DNA from: Halobacterium hubeiense
Lineage (GTDB): Archaea > Halobacteriota > Halobacteria > Halobacteriales > Halobacteriaceae
Length of the DNA stretch: 64,000 bases
Assembly: GCF_001488575.1 (NCBI RefSeq)
Contig: NZ_LN831302.1
Location: 372,001 to 436,000 of the forward strand
Direction of reading: 5' to 3'
Shown: positions 14,916 to 24,668 of the stretch, piece after piece
Layout: each line of letters opens with the position of its first letter
Position numbering within the stretch: the stretch's first letter is position 1
Notes under the pieces: generated by a model
Database searches by the model: none
Told to the model about the DNA's origin: nothing
The model's input: only the letters and a program-made list of their open reading frames with translations
Program-made: the position numbers and the translations under genes

Positions 14916-16220
14916 TCAGAGGTCCAGCGGACTCGTTTTCAGGTACTCGCGCAGGACGACCGTCGCGTAGCTCCCGGAGGGGAGCGCGAACTCGAAGGTC
15001 AGGGGGTCGCGTTCGACCGTGAGGTCGGGGCGGAGCAAAATTGCGCGCCGCGTCCCCGAGGAGTCGAACTCGCCCGGGAGGTCGAAGTCCCCGGGTTCGA
15101 GGTCGAGTTCGCCGAGCACGGCGCGCTCGATTTCCCCGGGTTCTCCTTCCGCCAACTCGGTGTCGGTGCCGACCAGCGGCGCGGTGACGAACGCCCGGCC
15201 GCGGGCGCAGTGGCGCGCCATCACGTCCACGCGGTCGGCGGTGACGCGCTGCTGGCGGCTCGAATCCGGCCGGGCGACGCTCTCGGGGACGTCCGACTCC
15301 GCGAACCACACCACGTCGCCCTCGACGGGCTCGTGGAACGGCAGCCCGCGCTCCATGCGCTCGGCGAGCATCCGGTTGAACGCGTACGATTGGGCGGCGT
15401 GGACGAACAGCCGCTGGAGGTTCGACGGGAACGTCTCGACGGCGTCCCGGAAGCTCCCGCCGTCCGCCAGCTCGTGCAGCATCGTGCGCTCGTAGCGCAG
15501 CCGGTTCGGGAACTTCTCTAGGGCGGCCTCCCAGTCGCGGGTGTCCTCGACGAACCGCCGCGCGCGACTGCTATCCTCCGGTTCGTGCTCGCTGGGCGCG
15601 CCGAGGTACGCCATCGCGGCGCCCTCCCAGTCGCCGCGCAGGATGGCGAGCCCGACCTCGTGGGTGACCGGGCGCTTGCTGCCGAAGCGCTGCTGGCCGA
15701 AGTAATTTGGAACGCCCGGCTCGCCGCCGCCGAACGCCGCGAGGTCCGCGGTGACGGCCTCCGCCTGCCCGGGGTCGTCGGGGTCGCGGACGACGACGCG
15801 GAACTCGTTGCCCGCGAGGTCGCCGAACTCCAGTCCGCGGCCCGCGCGCCCGACGACGTCGATGCCCGCGTCCGAGATGTCGGGGAGGTCCTCGGGCACG
15901 ACGTCGCGGACGGCGAACAGCTGGGTGGTGACCGCGTGGCGGTCTTTCGTCCCCGCCCACGTCACGCGCTCGCGGCTCATCTCTAGGCCGTTCGCGAGCT
16001 CGCGGGCGAAGTCGTTGGTGTCCCACGACGTCAGCGTCGCGCGCAGGACGAGCCACGGGTAGTCGCCGCGGTCGGCGTCCACGGGCTGGGTGTCGAACTC
16101 CTCGATTTCCGTGACGCGGAAGTCCGACGGCGACTCGCGGAGGCGGCCGCCCGTGCCGTCGCTGTCGCTGGCGTAGTACCACATCCCGACCGCGCGCTCC
16201 AATTCGTGGGCCTCGCGCAT
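14916..16220 (-). CDS. truD: tRNA pseudouridine synthase TruD
   Basis: This enzyme converts uridine 13 of tRNA to pseudouridine. It has 434 residues, the usual archaeal length. Motif I is [18 protein letters not shown], the catalytic Asp lies in [14 protein letters not shown], and [20 protein letters not shown] plus [12 protein letters not shown] are family signatures. I start at the ATG 16220 ([16 protein letters not shown]) because the open frame further upstream is antisense-like over pth2. It is two bases downstream of pth2, so both are co-transcribed. Confidence 0.95.
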   Translation of the reverse strand: MREAHELERAVGMWYYASDSDGTGGRLRESPSDFRVTEIEEFDTQPVDADRGDYPWLVLRATLTSWDTNDFARELANGLEMSRERVTWAGTKDRHAVTTQLFAVRDVVPEDLPDISDAGIDVVGRAGRGLEFGDLAGNEFRVVVRDPDDPGQAEAVTADLAAFGGGEPGVPNYFGQQRFGSKRPVTHEVGLAILRGDWEGAAMAYLGAPSEHEPEDSSRARRFVEDTRDWEAALEKFPNRLRYERTMLHELADGGSFRDAVETFPSNLQRLFVHAAQSYAFNRMLAERMERGLPFHEPVEGDVVWFAESDVPESVARPDSSRQQRVTADRVDVMARHCARGRAFVTAPLVGTDTELAEGEPGEIERAVLGELDLEPGDFDLPGEFDSSGTRRAILLRPDLTVERDPLTFEFALPSGSYATVVLREYLKTSPLDL

Positions 16221-16222
16221 TA

Positions 16223-16561
16223 TCAGAACAGCGGGAGGTCGCCGGTAATCTCGTCCACGTCGGCGTCGGCCGCCGGCCCCACCGCGACGGCCGTGGGCGT
16301 CCCCGGCTCCAACTGCGTGTGGCCGGCGTCCTCGACGAGTCCGGACGGCAGCCCCTTGGCCTTCGCTTCCTCCGCAATCTGGTAGAGTTCGCGCTCGCCG
16401 CTGGCCTTCACGACGACCTTCTTCTGCCCCTGCTGTTTCCACTGACGCTGGGCGCGGTCGTCGGTGTGCTCGTAGGCTTTCAGGGAGGCGTGCGCGACCT
16501 GCGCCGCGAGCTTCCCCTGCCCCATCCCGATGTCCGTTCGGGCGGCGATGACCTGCTTCAT
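16223..16561 (-). CDS. pth2: peptidyl-tRNA hydrolase Pth2
   Basis: A 112-residue archaeal-type hydrolase that frees tRNA from stalled peptidyl-tRNA. It starts [26 protein letters not shown], with the catalytic Lys/His set in [10 protein letters not shown], then [42 protein letters not shown] in the remaining core. Followed two bases later by truD. Confidence 0.95.
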   Translation of the reverse strand: MKQVIAARTDIGMGQGKLAAQVAHASLKAYEHTDDRAQRQWKQQGQKKVVVKASGERELYQIAEEAKAKGLPSGLVEDAGHTQLEPGTPTAVAVGPAADADVDEITGDLPLF

Positions 16562-16651
16562 GCTGGGGCGTAGCGGCGGCGCGGGCAAAGCGTTGGCTAC
16601 TCGCGGCGGCACGCCGACAAGCATTTGCCGATTCCGCCAGCAGGCCGGGAC

Positions 16652-17266
16652 ATGGCCCCGCGCACGCCGCTCTCCAGACCGCGCCGGTACTTCCAGCAAC
16701 GCGGCTTCGACCTGTGGCCCGCCGTCGCCGCCGTCGGCGTCGCCGCGGTCGCGCTCGCCGCCGCCCTCTACGGGTTCGCCGCGCTGTTCGTGCGCCGGCT
16801 CCGGCAGGCCGGCCACGGCGACGCCGCCAACGAGGTGTGGAGCCTGCTCTCCTCGGAAATCGTCGGGCTCGTGTTCGCGTTCTTCGTCGGTTGGGTTATC
16901 GTCGCCGCCGTCATGCACGCGCTCGGCCGGCTCGTCATCGGCCACGACGGCGAGTTCCGCGAGACGCTCGTGGTCGCCGGCTGGGGGACCGTGCCGTCGA
17001 TTCTCAACACCGTGTTCGCGTTCGCCGTGCTCGCGTTCGCGCTCCAGTCGGCCTCCCTCGACACGCCCGAGGCGTTCGTCCGCCAGTTCCGCTCGACAAT
17101 CGGCTCGACGGGCCTCCTCCGCGGCGCGTTCACGTTCGTCGTCGCGGGCTGGCAGACGTACGTCTACACGGAGGGGCTGTACGTCGAGTTCGACGCCGAC
17201 GAGGGCAGCGCACTCCTCGTCGCCGTCGTCGTCGCGTACGGCGGCTGGCTGCTCAGCCTGTTCTGA
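16652..17266 (+). CDS. Yip1 domain membrane protein
   Basis: About 204 residues from the ATG at 16652 ([14 protein letters not shown]). Five hydrophobic helices follow: near 24-45, 66-86, 100-125, 142-165 and 180-203, with the [27 protein letters not shown] segment typical of Yip1 proteins. An ATG at 16625 would add nine residues. Function in archaea is not known; eukaryotic relatives act in membrane trafficking. Confidence 0.8.
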   Translation: MAPRTPLSRPRRYFQQRGFDLWPAVAAVGVAAVALAAALYGFAALFVRRLRQAGHGDAANEVWSLLSSEIVGLVFAFFVGWVIVAAVMHALGRLVIGHDGEFRETLVVAGWGTVPSILNTVFAFAVLAFALQSASLDTPEAFVRQFRSTIGSTGLLRGAFTFVVAGWQTYVYTEGLYVEFDADEGSALLVAVVVAYGGWLLSLF

Positions 17267-17299
17267 AACCTTTAGGCGCTCGGCCCACCACGACCCGGT

Positions 17300-17887
17300 A
17301 TGATACTCTCCGACCGGGACATCCTCGCGCGGCTCTTCGAGGGCGACCTCGTCGTCGAACCGCTGGACGACGTGGACCTCCAGGTCCAGCCCGCGAGCGT
17401 CGACGTCCGGCTCGGCCGTCGGTTCCTGGAGTTCGAGCGCGCGAACGTCCCCTGCATCCACCCCAACAGAGAAGAGGAAGTCGAGGACTACGTCACCGAG
17501 ACCGTCGTCGACGACGGCGACGAGTTCATCCTCCACCCCGGCGACTTCGTGCTCGGCACCACGAAAGAGCGCGTGGAGGTGCCGCCGGACCTCGTCGCGC
17601 AGGTCGAGGGCCGCTCTTCCTTGGGCCGGCTCGCCGTCGTCGTCCACGCCACGGCCGGCTTCATCGACCCCGGCTTCGAGGGGAAGGTCACGCTCGAACT
17701 CTCCAATCTGGGGAAGGTGCCGGTCGCGCTCACGCCCGACATGCGCATCAGCCAGCTCGTGTTCACGCAACTCTCTAGTCCCGCCGAGCGGCCGTACGGC
17801 GAGGAGCGCGGGTCGAAGTACCAGGACCAGGACGGCCCGCAGGCCAGCCGCATCCGCGGCGACCGCGAGTTCGGGGGCGACCAATGA
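17300..17887 (+). CDS. dcd: dCTP deaminase
   Basis: A trimeric enzyme turning dCTP to dUTP for thymidylate supply. It begins [21 protein letters not shown], with [11 protein letters not shown], the [33 protein letters not shown] core carrying the catalytic Glu, and a C-terminal lid. At 195 residues it is of usual length. Its stop overlaps the start of the ThiN-type regulator (ATGA). Confidence 0.94.
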   Translation: MILSDRDILARLFEGDLVVEPLDDVDLQVQPASVDVRLGRRFLEFERANVPCIHPNREEEVEDYVTETVVDDGDEFILHPGDFVLGTTKERVEVPPDLVAQVEGRSSLGRLAVVVHATAGFIDPGFEGKVTLELSNLGKVPVALTPDMRISQLVFTQLSSPAERPYGEERGSKYQDQDGPQASRIRGDREFGGDQ

Positions 17888-18786
17888 AGTTCATCGAGGA
17901 GGTCGTCGTCGAGGAGTTCCTCCCTACCTTCCGCTCGCTGCTGGCGGCGGACCTCCGCGAGCGCGGGCTCACTCAACACGAGGTCGCGGACCTGCTCGGC
18001 GTCAGCCAGTCCGCGGTCTCGAAGTACGCCCACGGCGAGGTCACGGTCAACGACGCGGTCGCCGGCGACGAGCGCGTCCGCGAGACCGTCGAGCGCGTCG
18101 GCGAGGGACTCGCCAGCGGGGACATGTCGCAGGTGCAGGCGCTCGTCGAGGCGGAGGTGCTGATTCGGCGGCTGTCCGCGCGCGGCGACGTCGTCGCGGA
18201 CCTCCACGAGGCGGCGATGCCGGCGCTCGCGGAGTACGACGGCGACTTCCGCGTCCACGACCCCGAGAGCGAGGTGCGCGTCCGCGAGCGCGTGCTCTCG
18301 TCGGTGCGCCGCGGCGTCCGCATCCTCGAACACGCCAGCGGGTTCGCGACGCTCATCCCTGCGGTCGGCTCGAACCTCGTGGAGTGTACGCCCGACGCCG
18401 ACGGCGTCGAGGATGTCGCGGGCGTCCCCGGCCGGATTCTGGACGTGATGGGGCGCACGGAGATTCCCGCCGACCCCGAGTTCGGCGTCAGCGTCCACGT
18501 CGCGTCAGTCCTGTTGGCCGCCCGGGACGCCGGCAGCGACGCTCGCGCGTGCCTGAACGTCCACTACGACCCAGATATCGTCGAGGAACTGGAGTCGCTC
18601 GGCTACGAGGCCGTCGAGTTCGACCCGGAAGGAGAGGCTTCCGCGGACGCGCTCCGTCCCGTCGTCCGGGACCACCCGGAGGCGGACGTGCTCTACCAGA
18701 CCGGCGGCTTCGGCGTCGAGCCTATCGTCTACGTGCTCGCGGACAGCGCGCCGGCGGCCGCCGAGATGGCGCGCGAGCTACTGTGA
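17884..18786 (+). CDS. transcriptional regulator with HTH and ThiN domain
   Basis: 300 residues: an N-terminal helix-turn-helix ([23 protein letters not shown], about 29-51), a linker, then a ThiN-like domain (about 130-300) with [23 protein letters not shown] and [15 protein letters not shown]. ThiN binds or makes thiamine phosphate; fused to an HTH it acts as a thiamine-sensing repressor in archaea (ThiR). It overlaps dcd by four bases and converges on the next gene with a 9-base overlap. Confidence 0.85.
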   Translation: MKFIEEVVVEEFLPTFRSLLAADLRERGLTQHEVADLLGVSQSAVSKYAHGEVTVNDAVAGDERVRETVERVGEGLASGDMSQVQALVEAEVLIRRLSARGDVVADLHEAAMPALAEYDGDFRVHDPESEVRVRERVLSSVRRGVRILEHASGFATLIPAVGSNLVECTPDADGVEDVAGVPGRILDVMGRTEIPADPEFGVSVHVASVLLAARDAGSDARACLNVHYDPDIVEELESLGYEAVEFDPEGEASADALRPVVRDHPEADVLYQTGGFGVEPIVYVLADSAPAAAEMARELL

Positions 18787-19542
18787 GGGGGCGGTCGCCA
18801 GCCCCGCGGGGCCGCCGTCGAGTCGCGCGCGGACGCCGTCGCCGGCGCGGTCGAAGGCGGGGTCGGCGTCCGGCTGCACCGCCAGCACGGCGATTGCCGC
18901 GGGGAGCGTGACTGCGGCGTCGGCGACCCGGACCGCGGGGTCGAACCGCCAGCCGTCGACGGTCTCCGCGGGCGCCTCGACGAGGTTCGCGCCCGCGACC
19001 CTCGCGAACGCGTCGCCGACGGTGGACGCGTCCGCCGCGAAGTCCGCCCGGTGCGCGGCGTCCGCGAGGACGACCGCCTGCTCGCGGGCCGAGAGCTCGG
19101 CGTCGAGCGTGCGCGCCGTACACCGCAGCAGGACGACGCAGAGGTCGTCGGGGTCGGTGGTGGCTTCCGCGGCCGCGAAGTACGCGTCCAGAATCGTGCG
19201 CTCGGCGTCCTCGTGGCCGGCCGCGCTCAACGCCTCGAACACCGCGCCCGTGACGTCGTGGCAGGCGTCGGGCAGCGAGGGCGAGTCCGCCGGCGGCACG
19301 GGCTCGGTGCGCTCGTGGACGACGAGGTCGTAGTGGGGCGCTCGCGGGTCGTAGCGCTCCAGCGTCCGGCGGTACTCGCGGGCCAACTCGGCGGCCTCGC
19401 GGGCGGTCTCGCGGTCCGCGAACCATAGCCCGCCGACCGGGAACGGGCGCTCGCCGGTGCGCGCGCAGGCGACGTAGAAGCGCCCGTCGTCGCTGGCGAG
19501 GCCGTCGAGGCGCTCGCGCATCGTGCGGAGGTCGTCGCCCAT
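18778..19542 (-). CDS. conserved haloarchaeal protein downstream of cupredoxin lipoprotein
   Basis: 254 residues from the ATG 19542, which overlaps the TGA of the upstream lipoprotein gene, so the two form an operon. The N-terminus MGDDLRTMRERLDGLASDDGRFYVACARTGERPFPVGGLWF is soluble and looks DUF7551-like; the rest is Ala/Asp-rich helical. No catalytic motif is seen. Shared iron-box control with the upstream gene is probable. Confidence 0.7.
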   Translation of the reverse strand: MGDDLRTMRERLDGLASDDGRFYVACARTGERPFPVGGLWFADRETAREAAELAREYRRTLERYDPRAPHYDLVVHERTEPVPPADSPSLPDACHDVTGAVFEALSAAGHEDAERTILDAYFAAAEATTDPDDLCVVLLRCTARTLDAELSAREQAVVLADAAHRADFAADASTVGDAFARVAGANLVEAPAETVDGWRFDPAVRVADAAVTLPAAIAVLAVQPDADPAFDRAGDGVRARLDGGPAGLATAPSQ

Positions 19543-21971
19543 CACGATTCCTCCACGACGACCGTCCCGACCATGTCCAGCGTCTCGTGCGGGATGCAGT
19601 AGTAGCCGTGCTCGCCCGCGGTCTCGAACGTATGGACGTACGACTCGCCGGACGTCACCGCACCCTCCCCGTTCTCCCAGCCGCTCGCCGCGGCGTCCTG
19701 GCTCTCGAAGCCGCCGGACGCCCAGTAGGCGGCGTCGTCCGGGACGTCGTCCTCGTAGGCGGTCACGGTGTGGGGTTCGCCGCCCGCGTGCGTCCACGCG
19801 ACTTTGTCGCCGACCTGCACGGTGAGCTCCGCGGGCTCGTACGCCACCGCGGTCATGTCCACGACGTGGTCGGCGTCCTCGGGGACGCCGGAGACGACGT
19901 TCGGACCGCCCGAGAGCTCGGATTCCTCGCTCTCGCCGCTCCCCTCGCCGACCGGCGCCTGCTCGATGGCGCCGACGACCGCGAACTGCGCGCGCAGCGA
20001 CGCGTTCGCCACTGCGTCGACGCTCCCACCGCCGGATTCGAGCGCGCTCGCGTACTCGTCTAGCGCGGACTCGAAGGACTCGTAGGCGCCCTCGTCGGCG
20101 TCAGCCAGCAGGTCGTGGACGCGCGCGGTCTCGAAGGCTTCGTAGGCGTCGCTGACGACGCCCGCGGCCGCCGCGCCGAGTTCGCCGCCCGCCGCGGTGA
20201 CGACCGCGTCCGTCGCGGCAAGCGACTGCTCGAAGAACGACTGCGCGGCCGCGTACGCGTTCGCGTCGCCGCTGGCGGCGTCCTCCACGCTGACCAGCGC
20301 CTCTTCGAAGGCGTGGTAGGTGTCCTCGCTGGCGCCCTCCAGCGCCTCGTGGAAGCCGCCCGCGCCCGCCTCGAAGTGCGCCATCGCGTCGGACGCGACG
20401 GTCGCCGTGCGCTCGCTGTCGCCGGCGGCCGCCAGCGCCGCCGCGTCGAACGCCCGCGCGGACAGGTACGCCGACTCCGCGCCGGCGACGCGCGCCGTGC
20501 TCGCCGCCTGCGTCTCGAAGTCCAATAGCGCGCCGAGCGCGCCGTCCACGTGGTCGGCGACGGTATCCTCGCCGTTCCGCATCGCGTCCGGGAGCGCTTC
20601 GAGGTGGTCGTGCTCGAACGTCTCGTAGAGGCTCTCGCTGGTGGATTCGAGCGCCTCGTGGACGCCGAGCTCGTTCGCCTCGAAGCGCGCGAACAGGTCC
20701 TCGACGAGCGACGCCGCCTCGCCGTCCCCGCGCCGGTAGCGCTCGCGGGCGTCCGCGAGCCGCGCCCGGAAGAACCCGGCTTCCAGAACTGCGGCTTCCG
20801 TGCTCGTCGCCAGCGCCTCGACGCCCGCGACGAGGTTATCGTCCACCTGCGCGAGCGCGTCGGCGACTCCCGAGCCGTCCTGAATGGCGGTCTGGAGGTC
20901 GCGCACGCCGCCCTCGACCCCCTCGTAGGCGTCGTGGTCGGCTTCTTCGAGGGGCTCGTGGGCGGCCGCGCCCTCGAAGTGTTCGAGGACGTCGATGGCG
21001 GCCGTCGCCGCGGCCTCGGTCTGACCGGCGGCCGCGAGCCGCGCCGCGTCGTGGGTGCGGGCGCGGTACGCGGTGAGCGTCGCCGCGTGCGCGAACGACG
21101 CCGCCGGCCCACCGAGCCCCGCGACCGTCGCCGCGTCGTAGGCTCGGGACTGCACGCTCGCGAGGTGGCCCGCGCCCGCCACTCGCTCGCCGCTGACGGC
21201 GTACGCGCCCTCGACCGCCGCTGCCAGCGCTTCGTCCGCGGCGCTTTCGGCGTCCTCGGCGTCGCCGCGCTGGCCGGCAGAGAGCACGTCGCCCAGCGAG
21301 CCCTCGAAGCGCTCGTAGGCGTCGTCGGCGGTGCCTTCGAGCGCGTCGTGGGCGGCGGCGTCCTCGAAGTCCGTGAGCGCAGCGTTCGCCGTGACGCCGG
21401 CGTCCGCCGGCCGGTCGGCGGCCGCCAGCGCCGACGCGGTGGCCGCGCGGTCGCCGAACGCGAGCGCGTCGAGGGCGTTCGCGGGCTGTTCGCCGACGAG
21501 CTCGCGCTGGGCCGCCGCGAGGTGGTCGTCGGCGGTCCGCTGGTGGTCGCGGGCGGCGTCGGCGTCGCCGGCCGCCAGCGCCTCCTGTAAGCTGACGACG
21601 GCGCTCTCGAAGCCCTCGTAGTGCTCCGTGCTGGTGGCCTCCAGCTTCTCGTGGGCGCCGTACTCGCCGCTCGCGCTCTCGAAGTCCTCGAAGACACCCG
21701 CGACGGTGCGTTCGCCGAGGGCGTGCTCCTCCGCGAGCCCGAGCGCGGCGGCGTCTGCGAGCCGCGCCCGGTAGACGTTCCACTGTGCGGCGACGGCCGC
21801 GTTCACGCCGACGTCCCCGCCGGCGTTCTCGGTCGTTTCGGTGGCGGGCTCGGTCGTCGCGGGGTCGTCGGTCGACTGGTCGCTGTCGGTGCTATCGGCG
21901 TTACAGCCCGCGAGCCCGAGGGACGCGAGGGTGGCGCCAGTGGCTTTCAGGAACGTTCTTCGGTCGCGCAT
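19542..21971 (-). CDS. Tat-exported lipoprotein: six DUF5059-like repeats and a cupredoxin domain
   Basis: 809 residues. The N-terminus has a twin-arginine signal (RDRRTFLKATGATLASLGLAGC) with lipobox LAGC, Cys23 being the likely lipid anchor. A Thr/Asp linker follows. Six helical repeats each end in a FE-x(4-8)-H[ED]xL...Y..[FV]E motif, with His at 107, 208, 338, 438, 541 and 619; a YRAR/FRAR motif recurs near 67, 302 and 401. The C-terminal cupredoxin (about 705-809) has copper ligands His734 (EPHTVT), Cys792, His795 and Met800, as in halocyanin. An iron-box palindrome overlaps the promoter. It probably acts in redox or metal handling at the outer membrane face; the repeat function is unknown. 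Confidence 0.85.
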   Translation of the reverse strand: MRDRRTFLKATGATLASLGLAGCNADSTDSDQSTDDPATTEPATETTENAGGDVGVNAAVAAQWNVYRARLADAAALGLAEEHALGERTVAGVFEDFESASGEYGAHEKLEATSTEHYEGFESAVVSLQEALAAGDADAARDHQRTADDHLAAAQRELVGEQPANALDALAFGDRAATASALAAADRPADAGVTANAALTDFEDAAAHDALEGTADDAYERFEGSLGDVLSAGQRGDAEDAESAADEALAAAVEGAYAVSGERVAGAGHLASVQSRAYDAATVAGLGGPAASFAHAATLTAYRARTHDAARLAAAGQTEAAATAAIDVLEHFEGAAAHEPLEEADHDAYEGVEGGVRDLQTAIQDGSGVADALAQVDDNLVAGVEALATSTEAAVLEAGFFRARLADARERYRRGDGEAASLVEDLFARFEANELGVHEALESTSESLYETFEHDHLEALPDAMRNGEDTVADHVDGALGALLDFETQAASTARVAGAESAYLSARAFDAAALAAAGDSERTATVASDAMAHFEAGAGGFHEALEGASEDTYHAFEEALVSVEDAASGDANAYAAAQSFFEQSLAATDAVVTAAGGELGAAAAGVVSDAYEAFETARVHDLLADADEGAYESFESALDEYASALESGGGSVDAVANASLRAQFAVVGAIEQAPVGEGSGESEESELSGGPNVVSGVPEDADHVVDMTAVAYEPAELTVQVGDKVAWTHAGGEPHTVTAYEDDVPDDAAYWASGGFESQDAAASGWENGEGAVTSGESYVHTFETAGEHGYYCIPHETLDMVGTVVVEES

Positions 21972-21975
21972 ACGG

Positions 21976-21991
21976 TTTAGGCTAACCTAAA
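21976..21991. promoter_or_regulatory. DtxR/Idr-type iron box
   Basis: TTTAGGCTAACCTAAA is an inverted repeat (TTTAGG/CCTAAA) four bases before the lipoprotein start codon. It matches the core of the DtxR-family operator (TTAGGTTAGCCTAA read on the minus strand). Position over the likely transcription start suggests repression by iron-loaded regulator. Confidence 0.75.
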
Positions 21992-22027
21992 GAAGAAAAA
22001 AGCTACCGATTTTTCGGTCGGCCTAAA

Positions 22028-22771
22028 TCAATCGAGGTCGCCTTCTCGAATCCGCTTCTCCGCTGCTTCCAGCGCCGCCTCCCGGTCGAACCCCGCGACG
22101 ATTTCCTCCAGTTCCTTCCGGGAGGCGTCGCGGAGGTCGCGGGCGTGCTCGGTAATCGACGGGAGCGCGCGGATGATGTTGTCCACGACGGGGACAGCGG
22201 CGCTCTGCGCGGACCGCGACATCGGGTTCAGGTCGATTACGAGCTCGGTCTTGCCCATCTTGGCGAGGGCCTCCGCGCGGTCGCCGTCTTCGAGCGGGAC
22301 GAGCACCACGTCCGCGTCGTAGATACCGTCGCGGTCCACCTTCGCGCGCTCGTGTTCGAGGCCCGGAATCCGCGCGTCCGCCTCCAGCCCCTTCACGTCC
22401 TGTGCGCCGTGCTCGCGGAGGTGCTCGGCGATGGCTTCCATTCGCTCGGCGGTGCGGTTGAAGAGGTTCACCTCGACGTCTGCGCCCACCACTTCCGCGA
22501 GCGCGACGACCTCGCCGGGCACGAGCGCCGCGACGTTCCCGTTCACCGACAGCACCGGGTGCTCGGCGAGCAGGAGGTACGCGGCCGCGACGCGCTCGGC
22601 GTTGTCCGCTGACGGAATCGTCTCCTCGCCGAGCAAGTAGTCGAACGCCTCCCCGCGGCCCTGCGCGACCAGCCCCTGCTTCGACGTGATGCCCTTCTCC
22701 ACGCCCGCCTCGATGCGGTGGCGGGTCACCAGCGAGTCGTGGCGCGGGTGGTCGGCGGGAATCTCGGCCAT
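22028..22771 (-). CDS. 4-phosphopantoate--beta-alanine ligase (phosphopantothenate synthetase)
   Basis: 247 residues of the archaeal PPS family (COG1701). It joins 4-phosphopantoate to beta-alanine with ATP in CoA synthesis. Signatures are MAEIPADHPRHDSLVTRHRIEAGVEKGITSKQGLVAQGRGEAFDYLLGEET (split here by function: substrate and ATP contacts), SVNGNVAALVPGE, the NLFNRTAERM segment, and DLNPMSRSAQSA. Its partner pantoate kinase lies 110 bases upstream on the same strand. Confidence 0.92.
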   Translation of the reverse strand: MAEIPADHPRHDSLVTRHRIEAGVEKGITSKQGLVAQGRGEAFDYLLGEETIPSADNAERVAAAYLLLAEHPVLSVNGNVAALVPGEVVALAEVVGADVEVNLFNRTAERMEAIAEHLREHGAQDVKGLEADARIPGLEHERAKVDRDGIYDADVVLVPLEDGDRAEALAKMGKTELVIDLNPMSRSAQSAAVPVVDNIIRALPSITEHARDLRDASRKELEEIVAGFDREAALEAAEKRIREGDLD

Positions 22772-22881
22772 ACTGTCTCTGGCCGCCGGTCGCGCAAAAA
22801 TCGTCCGCTTGCGGGTGGCCGCTACTCGCGGCTCACTGCGTCATCGCTCACTGTAACGTGGTGTGCCGCTGGCGCGCCACG

Positions 22882-23718
22882 CTACGGGTCCAGCGTCGCG
22901 CCCGCCGGATGCACGCGACACACCTCGGGGTCGTAGCCGGCGTCGGAGAGACCGGTCCCGAGCGCGAACACCGTCTCCCCCAGCATCGCCATCGCCGCCT
23001 CGCCGCCCGCGTCGGTGACCGCTTCCACGGCCGCCTCGACGTCGCCGTCCAGCAGGCCCGCCTCCCGCGAGAACTCACGGGAGAGCGCCATGAACCGGGG
23101 GAGCGTCGGGTGCTCGCGGAGCGCCGCGAGTGCGTCTTCGCCCGCCGCCGACAGCGTCGCCGTGTCGCCGCCGATGACGTCGCTCGTCGAGAGGCCGCCG
23201 AAGGAGACGTACTCGACGCGGCCCGCGTCCGGCACGCCGTCGAGGCGACCGTGCGCCGGAGCACCGGGTTTGACGCGAATCGGAACGCCGCCGCGGGCCT
23301 GCGCCACCACGTCCCCGAGTCCGGTGCCGGCTTCGACTTCCGCGGCGTGCGCGACGCTCACGAGGTCGTTCACGGACAGCCCCGCGTCGAAGGCGCTGTT
23401 CGCGGCGAGCGCCGTCCCGAGCGCCATCGCGCCGGAGACGCCGAACCCTGCGCCCAGCGGCAGTTCGGTCTCCGCGGACACCGCCGCCGTCGCGTCGAGC
23501 GCGTCCAGCACGCGCGTCACGCTCTCGACGGCAACCTCGCGGCCGTTCAAGCGCACTCGCGTCTCGTCGCTGGGCTCAACGCGCGTCGTCACGCCCGCCG
23601 AGAGCGTGATGCCGGCGCCCCGCGACCCCGTGCGCTCGGGGGTCTCGGTGCGCTCCACGCTGAAGAACCCGGTCACGTGGCCGGGCGCGAACGCCGTCGC
23701 CGCGTCGCCGTCGCTCAT
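22882..23718 (-). CDS. pantoate kinase (GHMP family)
   Basis: 278 residues. ATP phosphorylates pantoate to 4-phosphopantoate, the archaeal route to CoA. GHMP motifs: FAPGHVTGFFSV at the N-terminus, the phosphate-binding LPLGAGFGVSGAMALGTALA near 85-104, and a C-terminal helix with GLSDAGYDP. Start at ATG 23718 (MSDGDAATAFAPG), since the 20 residues further upstream are not family-like. It precedes the phosphopantothenate synthetase gene. Confidence 0.92.
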   Translation of the reverse strand: MSDGDAATAFAPGHVTGFFSVERTETPERTGSRGAGITLSAGVTTRVEPSDETRVRLNGREVAVESVTRVLDALDATAAVSAETELPLGAGFGVSGAMALGTALAANSAFDAGLSVNDLVSVAHAAEVEAGTGLGDVVAQARGGVPIRVKPGAPAHGRLDGVPDAGRVEYVSFGGLSTSDVIGGDTATLSAAGEDALAALREHPTLPRFMALSREFSREAGLLDGDVEAAVEAVTDAGGEAAMAMLGETVFALGTGLSDAGYDPEVCRVHPAGATLDP

Positions 23719-23807
23719 CCTCTCGGAGTCGGGGGTCGCGCGGATTAAGTGTTGCACTCTCGGCACGCGAACGTTCAAGTGTGTTTACGCCTAAGTACGA
23801 CGTATAC

Positions 23808-24110
23808 GTGCCCTCGATTAGCGCCCGCATCCCCGACGACGAGGAGGAAGCCCTCGCGGAGGTCGCCGACCTACTCGGCGAGGACAAGAGCGCCACCATC
23901 CGGAAAGCGCTCTCGGAGGGACTCCACGACCTCCGCGTGCGCGTCGCTGTCGAACGCTACCAGTCCGGCGACGTCTCCGTCAACGAGGCCGCCCGCATCG
24001 CGGACGTCAGCCTCGGCGAGTGGATGGAAATCGCGCGCGAACACAACCTCACCACTCAACTCTCGCCCGACGACCTCGAATCGGACGCCGACGCCGCGCT
24101 CGACGTATGA
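23808..24110 (+). CDS. UPF0175 family protein, likely antitoxin
   Basis: 100 residues from GTG 23808. It carries an RHH-like N-terminus (SISARIPDDEEEALAEVADLLGEDKSATIRKALSEGL) and the UPF0175 helix (VERYQSGDVSVNEAARIADVSLGEWMEIAREH). A GTG at 23781 would add nine residues. It overlaps the following DUF3368 gene by four bases (ATGA), the usual antitoxin-then-toxin arrangement. Confidence 0.85.
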   Translation: MPSISARIPDDEEEALAEVADLLGEDKSATIRKALSEGLHDLRVRVAVERYQSGDVSVNEAARIADVSLGEWMEIAREHNLTTQLSPDDLESDADAALDV

Positions 24111-24625
24111 GCGATGTCGTGCTCGTCGACGCGACCACGCTCATCGCGCTCGGGAGCGTCGGCCGCGTCGACCTCTTGGCGAACTTCGATGGCGACGTTC
24201 TGGTTCTGGAGACTGTCGTCGACGAGGTAACGACCGAGCCAGCGAGGACGAACGTCTCGACGTTCCTCGGCTCCCAGCAAGTCACCGACAGTGTTTCCGA
24301 GGAGGCCGTCGCGGACGCGCAGCGCCTGCTCGGTGACGAGTGCGTTCACGGTGACGTCGAACTCGTCGCTGGCGTGCGCTCCCACCACGCCGACGACCGT
24401 TCCGTCGCCGTCGTCTCCGACGACCGCCGCGTCCGTGCGGTCGCGGAGGGACTCGGCGCGACGGTCACCGGAACTGTCGGCGTCATCGTTCGCGCGGTTC
24501 ACGAGGGAATGGACCCGGAGAACGCCAAAGCGTTGGTTCGAGAAATCGACAGCCACGGCTTGCACATGACCGGGGAACTCCGCGAAAAAGCGTTCGAGTT
24601 AATCGACGACGCAGCCGGCGATTAG
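24107..24625 (+). CDS. DUF3368/PIN-like protein, likely toxin
   Basis: 172 residues starting MSDVVLVDATTLIALGSVGRVDLL, with the first Asp of a PIN-type acidic site. VSDDRRVRAVAEGLG gives the later acidic pair, and a C-terminal helix bundle follows. DUF3368 proteins are PIN-fold nuclease-like and paired with UPF0175 partners. RNase activity is likely for the family but not shown by this sequence. Translation is coupled to the partner. Confidence 0.82.
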   Translation: MSDVVLVDATTLIALGSVGRVDLLANFDGDVLVLETVVDEVTTEPARTNVSTFLGSQQVTDSVSEEAVADAQRLLGDECVHGDVELVAGVRSHHADDRSVAVVSDDRRVRAVAEGLGATVTGTVGVIVRAVHEGMDPENAKALVREIDSHGLHMTGELREKAFELIDDAAGD

Positions 24626-24668
24626 GGACTCAACCGCTGTCGGTCCTGTGAGACGCGCGGCGTCTCAC

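Noticed and set aside
23781-24625. A mobile element carrying the UPF0175/DUF3368 pair
   Set aside because: No flanking repeats, no transposase and base composition like the neighbours.
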